Source: JANNNF01 sp963772935 (lineage in GTDB: Bacteria > Pseudomonadota > Alphaproteobacteria > Rhodobacterales > Rhodobacteraceae). Taken from it: a stretch of DNA of 64,000 bases. The notes beneath the pieces were generated by a model. That model worked only from the letters and a program-made list of their open reading frames with translations, was not told where the DNA came from and did not search any database. The stretch is from positions 372,001-436,000 of the forward strand of contig CAVYZK010000004.1 of NCBI GenBank assembly GCA_963772935.1, in the 5' to 3' direction. Below, piece by piece: positions 1 through 8,519 of this stretch (its first letter is position 1; each line of letters opens with the position of its first letter). A program made the translations under genes and the position numbers.

Positions 1-2
1 AC

Positions 3-173
3 ACATCTGCCTTTTGCCATAAGGTGTCTGCCGCGCTGAACAAAGGGTGGGCGCTGCATGGCGACCCCACTTACGCCTTCGATGCCACGCGCGGCGTGAT
101 GCGCTGCGGACAGGCGGTGGTGAAAGAGGTGCATGGCGAATATGCGCCGGATATGAAGTTGGGCGAGGCGTGA
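3..173 (+). CDS. DUF1737 domain protein, C-terminal part
   Basis: An open frame runs in from the window edge and stops at TGA 171-173, giving 56 residues. It contains FCHKVSAALNKGW, then a GDPTYAFD stretch and MRCGQAVVKEV, which match my memory of the small DUF1737 family (usually about 60-70 residues) found beside ethylmalonyl-CoA pathway genes in Rhodobacterales. Only a few N-terminal residues should be missing. No catalytic motif is visible and the function is unknown. It lies 10 bases before mch on the same strand, so the two are probably co-transcribed. The family call rests on recall of the pattern. Confidence 0.65.
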   Translation, partial: TSAFCHKVSAALNKGWALHGDPTYAFDATRGVMRCGQAVVKEVHGEYAPDMKLGEA

Positions 174-183
174 TTTGGTGACG

Positions 184-1215
184 ATGAAGACCAATGCGGG
201 GCGGTTCTTTGAGGATTATGCGGTCGGTCAGACACTGATCCACGCCGTGCCGCGCACCGTGTCTGGCGGGGAACGCGCGCTGAACCATGCGCTGTACCCC
301 GCCCGTCACGCCCTCTATTCGTCGGATGAATTTGCCCGCAGTTGCGGGTTGCCAGCCTCGCCCATCGACGATCTGGCGGCCTTTCATCTGGTGTTTGGCA
401 AGACGGTGCCGGATGTCAGCCTGAATGCCATTGCAAACCTTGGCTATGCCGATGGGCGCTGGCTGGCTCCGGTGTATCCGGGCGATACGCTGCGGGCGCA
501 AAGCACGGTGATCGGGGTCAAGGAAAACTCCAACGGCACCTCGGGCGTGGTTTATGTGCGCACCACGGGGTTGAACCAGCGCGACCAAGCGGTGCTGGAC
601 TATGTGCGTTGGGTGATGGTGCGCAAGCGGGATGCGGGGGCCGCGGCCCCGGTCGCGGTGGTGCCGACATTGGCAAAGGTGGTGGCCCCAGAGGCGCTGG
701 TGATCCCGCAGGGCCTTGATTTCACGCGCTATGACTATGCCCTGGCAGGTGAGCCGCACCGTTGGGGCGACTATACCGTGGGCGAAACCATCGACCATGT
801 GGACGGCGTAACGGTTGAGGATGCCGAACATATGCTGGCGACGCGGCTGTGGCAGAACACGTCCAAAGTGCATTTCGATGTAAGTCAGCGCCCCGATGGC
901 AAGCGGCTGATCTACGGTGGGCATGTGATATCGATGGCGCGGGCGCTGTCGTTCAATGGGCTGGCCAACGCGCAGATGATCGTTGCGCTGAACGGCGGCG
1001 CGCATGCCAACCCTTGCTTTGCGGGCGATACGATCAGGGCATGGTCCGAAGTGTTGGACCACGCACCTACTGCCGCGCCGGGGGTGGGGGCGATCCGCCT
1101 GCGGCTTGTGGCGACCAAGCAGGGGGCGACGGCTTTTGCCTTGCGGGGGGAGGACGGGAAATACGCGCCCGAGGTCTTGCTCGATCTGGATTACTGGGCG
1201 CTGATGCCGCTGTAG
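184..1215 (+). CDS. mch: mesaconyl-CoA (beta-methylmalyl-CoA) hydratase
   Basis: This MaoC-like enzyme interconverts mesaconyl-C1-CoA and beta-methylmalyl-CoA in the ethylmalonyl-CoA pathway of acetyl-CoA assimilation. The 343-residue protein closely resembles Rhodobacter Mch: the N-terminus MKTNAGRFFEDYAVG, the block PRTVSGGERAL near residue 25, and a second hot-dog half with EHMLATRLWQNT and GGHVISMARALSFNGLANAQ. I chose ATG 184 because it gives the family N-terminus; in-frame TTG 175 only adds three residues. It lies directly after the DUF1737 gene and about 250 bases before sdhC. Its partners ecm and ccr are about 12 kb downstream. Confidence 0.93.
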   Translation: MKTNAGRFFEDYAVGQTLIHAVPRTVSGGERALNHALYPARHALYSSDEFARSCGLPASPIDDLAAFHLVFGKTVPDVSLNAIANLGYADGRWLAPVYPGDTLRAQSTVIGVKENSNGTSGVVYVRTTGLNQRDQAVLDYVRWVMVRKRDAGAAAPVAVVPTLAKVVAPEALVIPQGLDFTRYDYALAGEPHRWGDYTVGETIDHVDGVTVEDAEHMLATRLWQNTSKVHFDVSQRPDGKRLIYGGHVISMARALSFNGLANAQMIVALNGGAHANPCFAGDTIRAWSEVLDHAPTAAPGVGAIRLRLVATKQGATAFALRGEDGKYAPEVLLDLDYWALMPL

Positions 1216-1281
1216 GGGCAGCGGGGAAGCAAGAAGACTCGCGTTCTTTCGGGAATCCAACAGCGGGGCAATAGGGCCGAT

Positions 1282-1316
1282 TTTGTGATCACACCCCGAA
1301 AATTCGTGATCACAAA
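1282..1316. promoter_or_regulatory. double palindromic operator before sdhCDAB
   Basis: Two identical 8-bp palindromes GTGATCAC occur at 1285-1292 and 1306-1313, exactly 21 bp apart, that is about two helical turns. The flanks extend this to an inverted repeat, TTTGTGATCAC on the left and GTGATCACAAA on the right. The pair lies 150-180 bases before the sdhC start and about 70 bases after mch. Such phased palindromes are typical of sites bound by two dimers of a GntR-like or similar repressor. The regulator is not in the window and its identity is unknown. Confidence 0.6.
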
Positions 1317-1465
1317 CCTGAAAATTTGGCAAGTTTAGCGGAAACATGCTGCACCTGCGGCGTTCAAACAGGTGACAGCGCGGAAAATTACGCTAGACAG
1401 AAGACAACAAGCCAACGCGCGCCCGCACAGCATCGGGCCGCAGCCAGCGACGAGAGGGACATGTT

Positions 1466-1849
1466 ATGGCTGAAGCGAAACAGGTGCAGCGCCCCCTTTC
1501 CCCGCACCTTCAGATTTACCGCCCGCAACTGACCAGCTTTACCTCAATCCTGACCCGCATCACCGGCAATGCGATGGCGGTGACGGTGGTGCTGATCGTG
1601 TGGTGGCTGCTGGCGGCGGCGTCGGGCGAACATTACTTCCGTACGGCAAACTGGGTGCTGACCTCTTGGTTTGGCGATATCGTGCTGACGGCCTCGGTTC
1701 TGGGGATGTGGTATCACCTGCTGGCGGGGTTGCGGCATCTGTATTTCGATAGTGGCCGGGGTCTGGATATTCCGACCGCCGAAAAGCTGGGGATCGCCTG
1801 TATCGTGGGGTCGGTGGTGCTGACCATTCTGACCGTCATCGTGCTGTAA
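1466..1849 (+). CDS. sdhC: succinate dehydrogenase cytochrome b556 subunit
   Basis: SdhC is one of the two membrane anchors that bind haem b and ubiquinone in complex II. The 127-residue product carries the N-terminal family pattern RPLSPHLQIYRPQLTSFTSILTRITG and the signature HLLAGLRHLYFD near residues 84-95, containing the haem-ligand histidine region. Three hydrophobic helices are visible at about 33-53, 66-86 and 107-127. The start at 1466 follows a GAGAGGGA ribosome site. It is the first gene of the operon, 10 bases before sdhD. Confidence 0.95.
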   Translation: MAEAKQVQRPLSPHLQIYRPQLTSFTSILTRITGNAMAVTVVLIVWWLLAAASGEHYFRTANWVLTSWFGDIVLTASVLGMWYHLLAGLRHLYFDSGRGLDIPTAEKLGIACIVGSVVLTILTVIVL

Positions 1850-1859
1850 GGGGGCCATC

Positions 1860-2231
1860 ATGCGTTATCTGACCGACCGCAAACGGGCCACAGGCCTTGG
1901 GTCCGCCAAAACCGGGACCGAACATTTCTGGCACATGCAAATCTCCAGCGTGGCGCTGCTGTTCCTGATCCCGGCGTTCATCTTCACCTTCGGCAAGGTG
2001 CTGGGCCGCAAATATGAACACGTGCTGGAATATTACGCGCACCCGTTTCCTGCGATCATCGCCGCGCTGACGCTGATCGTCGGCATGGTGCATTTCAAGA
2101 ACGGCGCGCAGGTGATGATCGAGGATTACGCCCACGGCATCACCCGCAAGGCGCTGATCATTTCTGCCACCTGTTTCAGCTATGGCAGCATTGCCATCGG
2201 GCTGTTCGCGCTGATCAAACTGGCGCTGTGA
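1860..2231 (+). CDS. sdhD: succinate dehydrogenase hydrophobic membrane anchor
   Basis: SdhD is the second membrane anchor of complex II. The 123-residue protein begins MRYLTDRKRATGLGSAKTGTEHFW, as in other alphaproteobacterial SdhD proteins, and has three membrane helices at roughly 30-50, 62-80 and 98-120. The segment MVHFKNGAQVMIEDYAHG holds the conserved D-Y-x-H pattern that contributes to the quinone and haem pocket. It sits between sdhC and sdhA with short spacers of about 10 bases. Confidence 0.93.
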   Translation: MRYLTDRKRATGLGSAKTGTEHFWHMQISSVALLFLIPAFIFTFGKVLGRKYEHVLEYYAHPFPAIIAALTLIVGMVHFKNGAQVMIEDYAHGITRKALIISATCFSYGSIAIGLFALIKLAL

Positions 2232-2241
2232 GGATCATCTG

Positions 2242-4045
2242 ATGACTGCCTATCCGTATGAAGTGCATGACTATGACGTGGTTGTGGTGGGGGCTGGCGG
2301 GGCCGGTCTGCGCGCGACGCTTGGGATGGCCGAACAGGGCTTGCGCACCGCTTGCGTGACCAAGGTGTTCCCGACGCGCAGCCACACGGTTGCAGCACAA
2401 GGCGGGATTGCCGCATCGCTTGGCAACATGGGGCCGGATAGCTGGCAGTGGCACATGTATGACACCGTGAAGGGGTCGGACTGGCTGGGCGATACCGACG
2501 CGATGGAATATCTGGCGCGCGAGGCCCCCAAGGCGGTGTACGAGCTGGAACATTACGGCGTGCCGTTTTCGCGCACCGAGGATGGCAAGATCTACCAGCG
2601 CCCCTTTGGCGGCCACACCACCGAATACGGCGAAGGCCCCCCGGTGCAGCGCACCTGTGCGGCGGCCGACCGGACGGGCCATGCGATTTTGCACACGCTG
2701 TACGGCCAAAGCCTGAAGAACAACGCCGAGTTCTACATCGAATATTTCGCGCTCGACCTGATCATCACCGACGGGGCCTGCACCGGAGTTGTGGCGTGGA
2801 AGCTGGATGATGGCACCATCCATGTGTTCAACGCCAAGATGGTGGTGCTGGCGACGGGCGGCTATGGCCGCGCCTATTTCTGCGGCAACCTCTGCCCATA
2901 CCTGCACCGGCGACGGCGGCGGCATGGTCGCGCGGGCCGGCCTTGCCTTGCAGGATATGGAGTTTGTGCAGTTTCACCCGACCGGCATCTATGGCTCGGG
3001 CTGCCTGATCACCGAAGGCGCGCGGGGCGAGGGCGGATACCTGACCAACTCCGAAGGCGAGCGGTTCATGGAACGCTATGCGCCGACCTACAAGGATCTG
3101 GCGTCGCGCGATGTGGTTTCGCGCTGCATGACGATCGAGATCCGCGAAGGGCGCGGGGTGGGGCCGAACAAGGACCATATCTCGCTGAACCTGAACCATC
3201 TGCCCAAGGAAACGCTGGAACTGCGCCTGCCGGGCATCACGGAATCTGCGCGGATTTTCGCAGGCGTCGACCTGCTGAAAGAGCCGATCCCGGTGCTGCC
3301 GACAGTGCATTACAACATGGGCGGCATTCCGACGAACTATTGGGGCGAGGTGCTGAACCCCGGCCAGGCAACCCCGACGCGATCTTCCCCGGCCTGATGG
3401 CCGTGGGCGAGGCGGGCTGTGCATCGGTGCATGGCGCGAACCGTCTGGGGTCGAACAGCCTGATCGACCTTGTGGTGTTTGGCCGCGCGGCGGCGATCAA
3501 GGCAGCGCAAGTGGTGGACCCGAAAACCGCCGTGCCCCCCGTGAACCGGGTCGAGGTGGACCGCGCCTTGGCCCGCTTTGATCTGGCCCGCAATGCCAAC
3601 GGGGCCATCCCGACGGCGAACCTGCGGCTGGATATGCAAAAGACCATGCAGGCCGATGCGGCGGTGTTCCGCACCGACAAGACGCTGGCCGAAGGCGTGG
3701 CCAAGATGACGGCGATTGCGGGCAAGATGGGCGATATCAAGGTCACCGACCGCAGTCATGGTCTGGAACAGCGACCTGATGGAAACGCTGGAATTGAAGA
3801 ACCTGATGCCGAACGCGCTGGCCACCATCGTCGCCGCCGAGGCCCGCAAGGAAAGCCGCGGCGCCCATGCGCATGAGGATTATCCGAACCGCGATGACGC
3901 GAACTGGCGGGTGCACACCCTGGCCCTGTCGACGGGGTCCAAGGTCACGCTGACCACCCGCCCGGTGCATCTGGACCCGCTGACCACCTATGAACAGGGC
4001 GGGATCGAGCTGAAAAAGATCGCGCCGAAAGCACGGGTGTATTGA
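2242..4045 (+). CDS. sdhA: succinate dehydrogenase flavoprotein subunit (three frameshifts)
   Basis: SdhA oxidises succinate to fumarate with covalently bound FAD. Seen: the dinucleotide fold VVVVGAGGAGLRA near residue 12, the flavinylation block RSHTVAAQGGIAA, EFVQFHPTGIYGSGCL and GCASVHGANRLGSNSL, ending in IELKKIAPKARVY, about 600 residues in all as usual for the family. The frame breaks three times: one extra base near 2881-2883, one missing A near 3371, and one extra T at 3756. Restoring single bases reconstructs the family sequence without gaps, so I treat this as one functional gene with sequence errors. Its stop TGA shares one base with the ATG of the next gene. Confidence 0.93.
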
Positions 4046-4335
4046 TGATCCATCGCCTGATCCCCTTCGCAATCCTTGTGGCGCTCGCCGCCTGTCAGAC
4101 CAGCAGCAGCGCGGGCAATCCGGCGCTGGTGAGATCCTGCACCGCGGCATCGGGCTTTCCCGCGCGGGCCGAGGCGGCAAAGGCGGCGGGTGCGGAAGGC
4201 GAGGTTCTGGCGACGGAACAGGAACTGGCATCTGTCAACGCCTGCATGCGCAGGCATTTGCCTGCCGCACCACGGGTGCGCCAGTGCAGCCTGCAAATGG
4301 TGGGGGGGACAGGCTATGTCTGCGCCCACTCGTGA
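4045..4335 (+). CDS. small lipoprotein between sdhA and sdhB (first of three)
   Basis: The 96-residue product begins MIHRLIPFAILVALAACQTSSSAG. It has a short positively charged start, a hydrophobic segment and the lipobox LAAC at about residue 17, so it should be lipidated and anchored in the envelope. The mature part contains three cysteines in a CMRR...CSLQ...YVCAH pattern. The ATG overlaps the sdhA stop by one base, which implies translational coupling. I do not recognise a domain. Its position inside the sdh operon suggests expression with complex II, but a direct role is not shown. Confidence 0.75.
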   Translation: MIHRLIPFAILVALAACQTSSSAGNPALVRSCTAASGFPARAEAAKAAGAEGEVLATEQELASVNACMRRHLPAAPRVRQCSLQMVGGTGYVCAHS

Positions 4336-4351
4336 CCAGAAAGGGTATCAT

Positions 4352-4666
4352 ATGAAACGCTTGGCGATTGCTGCGGTCCTGCTGCTGGCGGCCTGTGACC
4401 CAGCGCAAGTGGCCGACAAGGTTGGGCGGCGGGCGGCGGAATCTGTCGTGCTGCCCGTGGTCAGCAACTATTTCACCGCCCCGCAGGCGCAGACGGCCAC
4501 GCTGTGTGTGGTCGATAACGCCAGTGCGAATGAAATCCAGCTACTCGCCCGCGATGTCGCGGTGCAGGCCGGAAGCTCCACCGTGCAGACCATCCTCGCC
4601 ATCGGTGCGCGGCCCGAAACGCTGGCATGTCTCTCGCGCGCGGGCCTGCCGCCGCTGGGCCTGTGA
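4352..4666 (+). CDS. small lipoprotein between sdhA and sdhB (second of three)
   Basis: The 104-residue product starts MKRLAIAAVLLLAACDPAQV, a clear lipoprotein signal with the lipobox LAAC. ATG 4352 is preceded by an AAAGGG ribosome site at 4340-4345. The mature part includes a CVVDNASANEIQLLARDVAV stretch and a second cysteine near residue 92, with a predicted mixed alpha/beta character and no known motif. Asp directly follows the lipidated Cys; in enterobacteria that favours inner-membrane retention, but whether it does so here is unknown. Its stop overlaps the GTG start of the next gene. Confidence 0.75.
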   Translation: MKRLAIAAVLLLAACDPAQVADKVGRRAAESVVLPVVSNYFTAPQAQTATLCVVDNASANEIQLLARDVAVQAGSSTVQTILAIGARPETLACLSRAGLPPLGL

Positions 4667-4953
4667 GACGCGCCGCCGCCCTGTTGCTGACGCTGGCCGC
4701 CTGCGGCCCGGTGTCGGTGGAACAGGCGGAACGCAACTGCATATCCCGCGCCAAGTCCACCGCCAGCCCGATCCGCGAGGCCGGGATCGGGATCGGATCG
4801 AATGGCAGGGCTGGTGGCTTTGTCGATATCGAGATCACCTCGGACTACCTGCGCGGTCGCGATCCGTCTGCCGTCTATGACGCCTGTGTTTACCAGCAAT
4901 CCGGCCAGCCTCCGCGCCAGCCGCTCTACACCAGACCCGACTGGAGGGGATGA
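4663..4953 (+). CDS. small lipoprotein between sdhA and sdhB (third of three)
   Basis: I chose GTG 4663, which overlaps the previous stop in a GTGA arrangement and gives a 96-residue protein beginning (M)RRAAALLLTLAACGPVSVEQ. This is a good lipoprotein signal with lipobox LAAC near residue 13. The mature region has two more cysteines (ERNCISRAKS and YDACVYQQSG) and a Gly-rich central part. It ends three bases before sdhB. A longer start at 4627 would spoil the signal peptide and is less likely. No domain is recognised. Confidence 0.75.
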   Translation: MRRAAALLLTLAACGPVSVEQAERNCISRAKSTASPIREAGIGIGSNGRAGGFVDIEITSDYLRGRDPSAVYDACVYQQSGQPPRQPLYTRPDWRG

Positions 4954-4956
4954 CCC

Positions 4957-5735
4957 ATGGTTCAGTTCACGCTTCCCAAGAATTCCACCATCCGCACCGG
5001 CAAGACCTGGCCGAAGCCCGATGGCAAGAATGTGCGCAAGTTCCAGATTTATCGCTGGAACCCGGATGACGGCAAGAACCCGCAGGTCGATACCTATTTC
5101 GTCGATATGGACAAATGCGGCCCGATGGTTCTGGACGCGCTGATCAAGATCAAGAACGAGATCGACCCGACGCTGACCTTCCGCCGGTCCTGCCGCGAAG
5201 GCATCTGCGGGTCTTGCGCGATGAACATCGACGGCATCAACACGCTGGCCTGCATCTACGGCTTGGATGAGGTGAAGGGCGATGTGAAGATCTACCCGCT
5301 GCCGCATATGGCGGTGATCAAGGATCTGATCCCCGACCTTACGCATTTCTACGCCCAGCACGCCTCGCATCATGCCCTGGCTGGAAACCAAAACCAACCG
5401 CCCGGCCAAGGAATGGCGGCAGTCGATTGACGACCGCAGCAAGCTCGATGGGCTTGTACGAATGCGTGATGTGCGCCTGCTGTTCCACGTCCTGCCCCAG
5501 CTACTGGTGGAACGGCGACAAATACCTTGGGCCAGCCGCCCTGCTGCACGCCTATCGCTGGATCATCGACAGCCGGGATGAAGCCACGCCGGAACGGCTG
5601 GACGATCTGGAAGACCCGTTCAAGCTCTACCGTTGCCACACCATCATGAACTGCGCCAAGACCTGCCCCAAGGGCCTGAACCCCGCCAAGGCGATTGCCG
5701 AGATCAAGAAACTGATGGTCGAACGGGTGGTCTGA
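4957..5735 (+). CDS. sdhB: succinate dehydrogenase iron-sulfur subunit (two frameshifts)
   Basis: SdhB passes electrons from the flavin to quinone through three clusters. All ligand motifs are present: CREGICGSCAMNIDG for [2Fe-2S], CVMCACCSTSCPSYWW for [4Fe-4S] and CHTIMNCAKTCPKGLNP for [3Fe-4S]. The length of about 259 residues is normal. The frame is broken by an extra C at 5368 and an extra T at 5454/5455; removing them gives HASIMPWLETKTNRP and LDGLYECVMC as in the family. It is the last sdh gene, separated from sdhA by three lipoprotein genes. Confidence 0.93.
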
Positions 5736-5743
5736 CTCCCCCA

Positions 5744-5796
5744 TTTGCTCTTTTGGAAATACTCCGGGGGTGCGGGGGCTGGCCCCCGCTCCGCCA
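5744..5796. repeat. dispersed intergenic repeat (family A) with terminator-like hairpin
   Basis: The segment after sdhB holds TTTGCTCTTTTGGAAATACTCC followed by a G/C hairpin with a perfect 8-bp stem (GCGGGGGC/GCCCCCGC, 5772-5789). Related copies follow genes at about 19629, 28080, 44055, 53390 and, inverted, 62476. The common pattern is TTTGCnnnAAATA-TCC then a run of G, a short loop and a run of C. It lies just after an operon and may end transcription, although there is no long U-tract. Confidence 0.6.
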
Positions 5797-5830
5797 CAAA
5801 AGCGAACGCTCCCGCCCGAAGGACCATCCC

Positions 5831-6229
5831 ATGCCCTTGCTGCAACTGGTCTACGTCTCGCGCCCCTTCGGGTTTGATGCTGGCACGCTGACCGCGATCC
5901 TGTTTGATGCGTGGCGCTGCAACACGCGCGACGAAATCACCGGCGCGCTGATCTGCCGGGACGATCTGTTCTTGCAGCTGCTGGAAGGTCCGGCTGAAAA
6001 GGTAGAGGCCACCTATGCCCGCATCGCCGCGGATGACCGGCATGTGGAACTGCATCCCCTTATCCGCCGCCAGATTGCTGACGATGGCCGGATGTTCCCC
6101 GCGTGGTCGATGCGCGATGACCCGGCGCAAAGCGATGTCTGGTCGCGCAAGGCAGTAGCCGCAGGAGCGCCGCAGGCCGCCTCAGAGGCTGAAGTCATGG
6201 GTATTTTCCAACGGCTTGCGGCGCGTTAA
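5831..6229 (+). CDS. BLUF-domain blue-light photoreceptor
   Basis: The 133-residue protein is one BLUF (FAD-binding blue-light sensor) domain with a short C-terminal helix and no output domain. The residues that matter are in place: Tyr8 in LQLVYVS, Asn31 in CNTRDEITGALI, Gln49 in FLQLLEGP, and Trp92-Met94 in FPAWSM. Short BLUF proteins usually act through protein-protein contacts. The gene follows sdhB after about 95 bases that contain a repeat hairpin, so it is probably a separate unit. It ends four bases into the convergent mtnA gene. Confidence 0.9.
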   Translation: MPLLQLVYVSRPFGFDAGTLTAILFDAWRCNTRDEITGALICRDDLFLQLLEGPAEKVEATYARIAADDRHVELHPLIRRQIADDGRMFPAWSMRDDPAQSDVWSRKAVAAGAPQAASEAEVMGIFQRLAAR

Positions 6230-7311
6230 GCTGGGCGCAGGTCCGGGAACATCGCGGCCAGCCCCTCGGCACTGGCCGCACAAACCCCGCGTTCGGTGAT
6301 CAGCCCCGTCACCAGATGCGCAGGCGTCACATCAAACGCCGGGTTGCGGGCGGTGGTGCCATCGGGGCAGATTTGCACCGACACGATCTGCCCTGCCGCA
6401 TCGCGGCCCTGCACATGGGTCACTTCCGCGCCGTCGCGCTCCTCTATCGGGATCTCGGCCAGCCCGTCCTGCACCCGCCAGTCGATGGTGGGCGACGGCA
6501 GCGCCACATAGAACGGCACGCCGTTCGCCTGTGCCGCCAAGGCCTTCAGATACGTCCCGATCTTGTTGCACACATCGCCCCGCGCCGTGGTGCGGTCGGT
6601 GCCGACGATGACCATATCCACCTCGCCGCGCTGCATCAGATGGCCGCCCGCATTGTCCGTGATCAGCGAATGCGGCACCCCGGCCGCGCCCAGTTCCCAA
6701 GCCGTGATCTGCGCGCCCTGATTGCGGGGCCGGGTTTCATCGACCCAGACATGCAGGTCAATCCCGGCGGCCTGCGCATGGTAAATGGGTGAGGTGGCAG
6801 TCCCCCAATCCACCGTCGCGGGCCAGCCCGCGTTGCAATGGGTCAGGATGTTCACCCGACCCTTGCGGTCGGCAATTGCTTTGATCAGTGCCAGCCCGTG
6901 CCGGCCAATCGCCGCGTTCATCGCCACATCGGCATCGGCAATCGCATCGGCGCGGGCCATGGCGGCAGCGGCCCGTTGCGTCGGGGGCAGGGGCGCAAGC
7001 GTCGCCACCATATCGTCCAACGCCCACCGCAGGTTGATCGCGGTGGGGCGGGTGTCGTGCAGAACCTGCCACGCGTGGTGCAACGCGGTATCGGACGCAT
7101 CACTGGCCACATGCACCGCCAGGCCGTAGGCGGCGGTCGCCCCTATCAGGGGCGCGCCCCGCACCCACATGTCGCGGATCGCAGTCGCAAAGGCGGCAAG
7201 GTCTATCAGGTCCACCACCCGCAGATCATGCGGCAGCCAGCGTTGGTCAATGATGCAGACCCTATCGCCGTCCCGCCAGATCGACCGATACGGTACACCG
7301 TTGATTTTCAT
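6226..7311 (-). CDS. mtnA: S-methyl-5-thioribose-1-phosphate isomerase
   Basis: MtnA converts methylthioribose-1-phosphate to methylthioribulose-1-phosphate in methionine salvage. The 361-residue sequence shows WVRGAPLIGATAAYGLA near residue 47, the catalytic-cysteine block NILTHCNAGW, and MVIVGTDRTTARGDVCNKIGTY with the catalytic aspartate, all diagnostic of the eIF2B-like isomerase family. ATG 7311 is preceded by AAGGAGTT on the coding strand; the longer open frame upstream is not family-like. No other methionine-salvage genes are adjacent. Confidence 0.93.
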   Translation of the reverse strand: MKINGVPYRSIWRDGDRVCIIDQRWLPHDLRVVDLIDLAAFATAIRDMWVRGAPLIGATAAYGLAVHVASDASDTALHHAWQVLHDTRPTAINLRWALDDMVATLAPLPPTQRAAAAMARADAIADADVAMNAAIGRHGLALIKAIADRKGRVNILTHCNAGWPATVDWGTATSPIYHAQAAGIDLHVWVDETRPRNQGAQITAWELGAAGVPHSLITDNAGGHLMQRGEVDMVIVGTDRTTARGDVCNKIGTYLKALAAQANGVPFYVALPSPTIDWRVQDGLAEIPIEERDGAEVTHVQGRDAAGQIVSVQICPDGTTARNPAFDVTPAHLVTGLITERGVCAASAEGLAAMFPDLRPA

Positions 7312-7408
7312 CGCTAACTCCTTTGTCCCACCCGGGCATGATGGGCACAGACGCCGTGCGCCGCAAGCACGGCTTTCTGCGCCCACCGCGCCGTGATAGG
7401 GGTTTGGA

Positions 7409-7612
7409 ATGCCGCTTCTTTTGCTGATCCTGCTGCTGTCGGTGCTGGCCTATCTGTGGGTCACGCGGCGCAACTCCACTCTGACGCGGGCCTGCCGTTG
7501 GCGGCTCGACCGGACGCGGGGGGCCAATATTCACCACTGTGTCGCCTGCGGCGCAGTCTGCGACGCCTCGCCCGGGCGCAGCCCGAACGCCTGCCTGCGC
7601 CCAAAGGATTGA
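7409..7612 (+). CDS. small membrane-anchored protein with Cys pairs
   Basis: The 67-residue product begins with one hydrophobic helix, MPLLLLILLLSVLAYLWVTRR, followed by a basic stretch and HHCVACGAVCDAS plus a last Cys (PNACLRP). Four closely spaced cysteines suggest a small metal-binding or redox knuckle on the cytoplasmic side. Proteins of this shape are common as unnamed genes in Rhodobacterales. It lies between mtnA and the DUF1989 gene. The function is unknown. Confidence 0.6.
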   Translation: MPLLLLILLLSVLAYLWVTRRNSTLTRACRWRLDRTRGANIHHCVACGAVCDASPGRSPNACLRPKD

Positions 7613-7660
7613 CCTCTGCCCGCCCCTTGCGCCAAGCTGGCGCGCAACCCGGAGGTGCCC

Positions 7661-8515
7661 ATGAAGCCCGACCACCCCACCCATGTGGCCCCACCCGATG
7701 CCACGGCCCGCAAGGCGATTGCCCCGGTGATCTGCTACCCGGTGGACAGCCTGCCGAAGCCAGACCTTGCCCCCTATCAGGCTGCGCGGATCGGCTGGCA
7801 GAAGATATCCGAGGTGCTGGTCCCCGCGCGTGACGCCCGCTGTTTCGACGTGCCCGCCGGGCATTTCTTTCGGATCACCTCTGTCAATGGCCCGCAGGTC
7901 GGCGATCTGAACCTCTGGGCGGCGAATAATCTGGGCGAGCGGTTTTTCTCGGGCAAAACCCGCGCCCTGCATGGCACGCATCTGTCGGCGGGGGATCGGA
8001 TGTGGTCAAACTTGCCGCATCTGCGGGTGATGGCCACCATCACTGATGACAGTCTGGACTGGTACGGCTTTGATGCCTTCGGCGGTGCGGTGCATGACGT
8101 GATCGGCACCCGCTGCGACCCCTATACCCACAATCTGCTGTCGGGCGGCCAGTATCACCACTGCTGCCATTCCAACCTGACCCGCGCCTTGGCCGACCGC
8201 ACGGGCCTACCGCTGGCGCAGGCGGAACCCCATGTGCATGATGTGCTGAACGTGTTCATGTGTACCGGGTTTACCCGCGACACGGGTCAGTATTTCATGA
8301 AAGCCTCGCCGGTGCGGCCCGGCGATTACCTTGAGTTCTTTGCCGAAATTGACCTGCTTGGGGCGCTGTCGGCCTGTCCCGGTGGGGATTGCTCATCCGA
8401 GCATTCCTCGGATCAGGCCGCCTGTCACCCGCTGCTGGTTGAGGTGTTCCGCCCGAAGGCAGCGCCCAAATCCGGGGCGCTGCACAACAGTTATGACCGC
8501 AGCCACGGCAGGTAG
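7661..8515 (+). CDS. DUF1989 (urea carboxylase-associated) family protein
   Basis: The 284-residue protein matches the DUF1989 family in several blocks: FDVPAGHFFRITSVNGPQVGDLN, LWAANNLGERF, LSAGDRMWSNLPHLRVM, and the Cys/His-rich stretch GGQYHHCCHSNL followed by HDVLNVFMCTG. Family members are often encoded beside urea carboxylase and may bind a metal, but no urea genes are nearby here. The C-terminus CPGGDCSSEHSSDQAACHPLLVEVF adds more conserved cysteines. ATG 7661 follows a GGAGGTG ribosome site. Its substrate cannot be read from the sequence. Confidence 0.85.
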   Translation: MKPDHPTHVAPPDATARKAIAPVICYPVDSLPKPDLAPYQAARIGWQKISEVLVPARDARCFDVPAGHFFRITSVNGPQVGDLNLWAANNLGERFFSGKTRALHGTHLSAGDRMWSNLPHLRVMATITDDSLDWYGFDAFGGAVHDVIGTRCDPYTHNLLSGGQYHHCCHSNLTRALADRTGLPLAQAEPHVHDVLNVFMCTGFTRDTGQYFMKASPVRPGDYLEFFAEIDLLGALSACPGGDCSSEHSSDQAACHPLLVEVFRPKAAPKSGALHNSYDRSHGR

Positions 8516-8519
8516 TGGT

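Noticed and set aside
2242..4045. Programmed frameshifting or true pseudogene in sdhA
   Set aside because: Three shifts at unrelated, non-slippery sites, including both insertions and a deletion, fit read errors better; similar shifts occur in many other genes.
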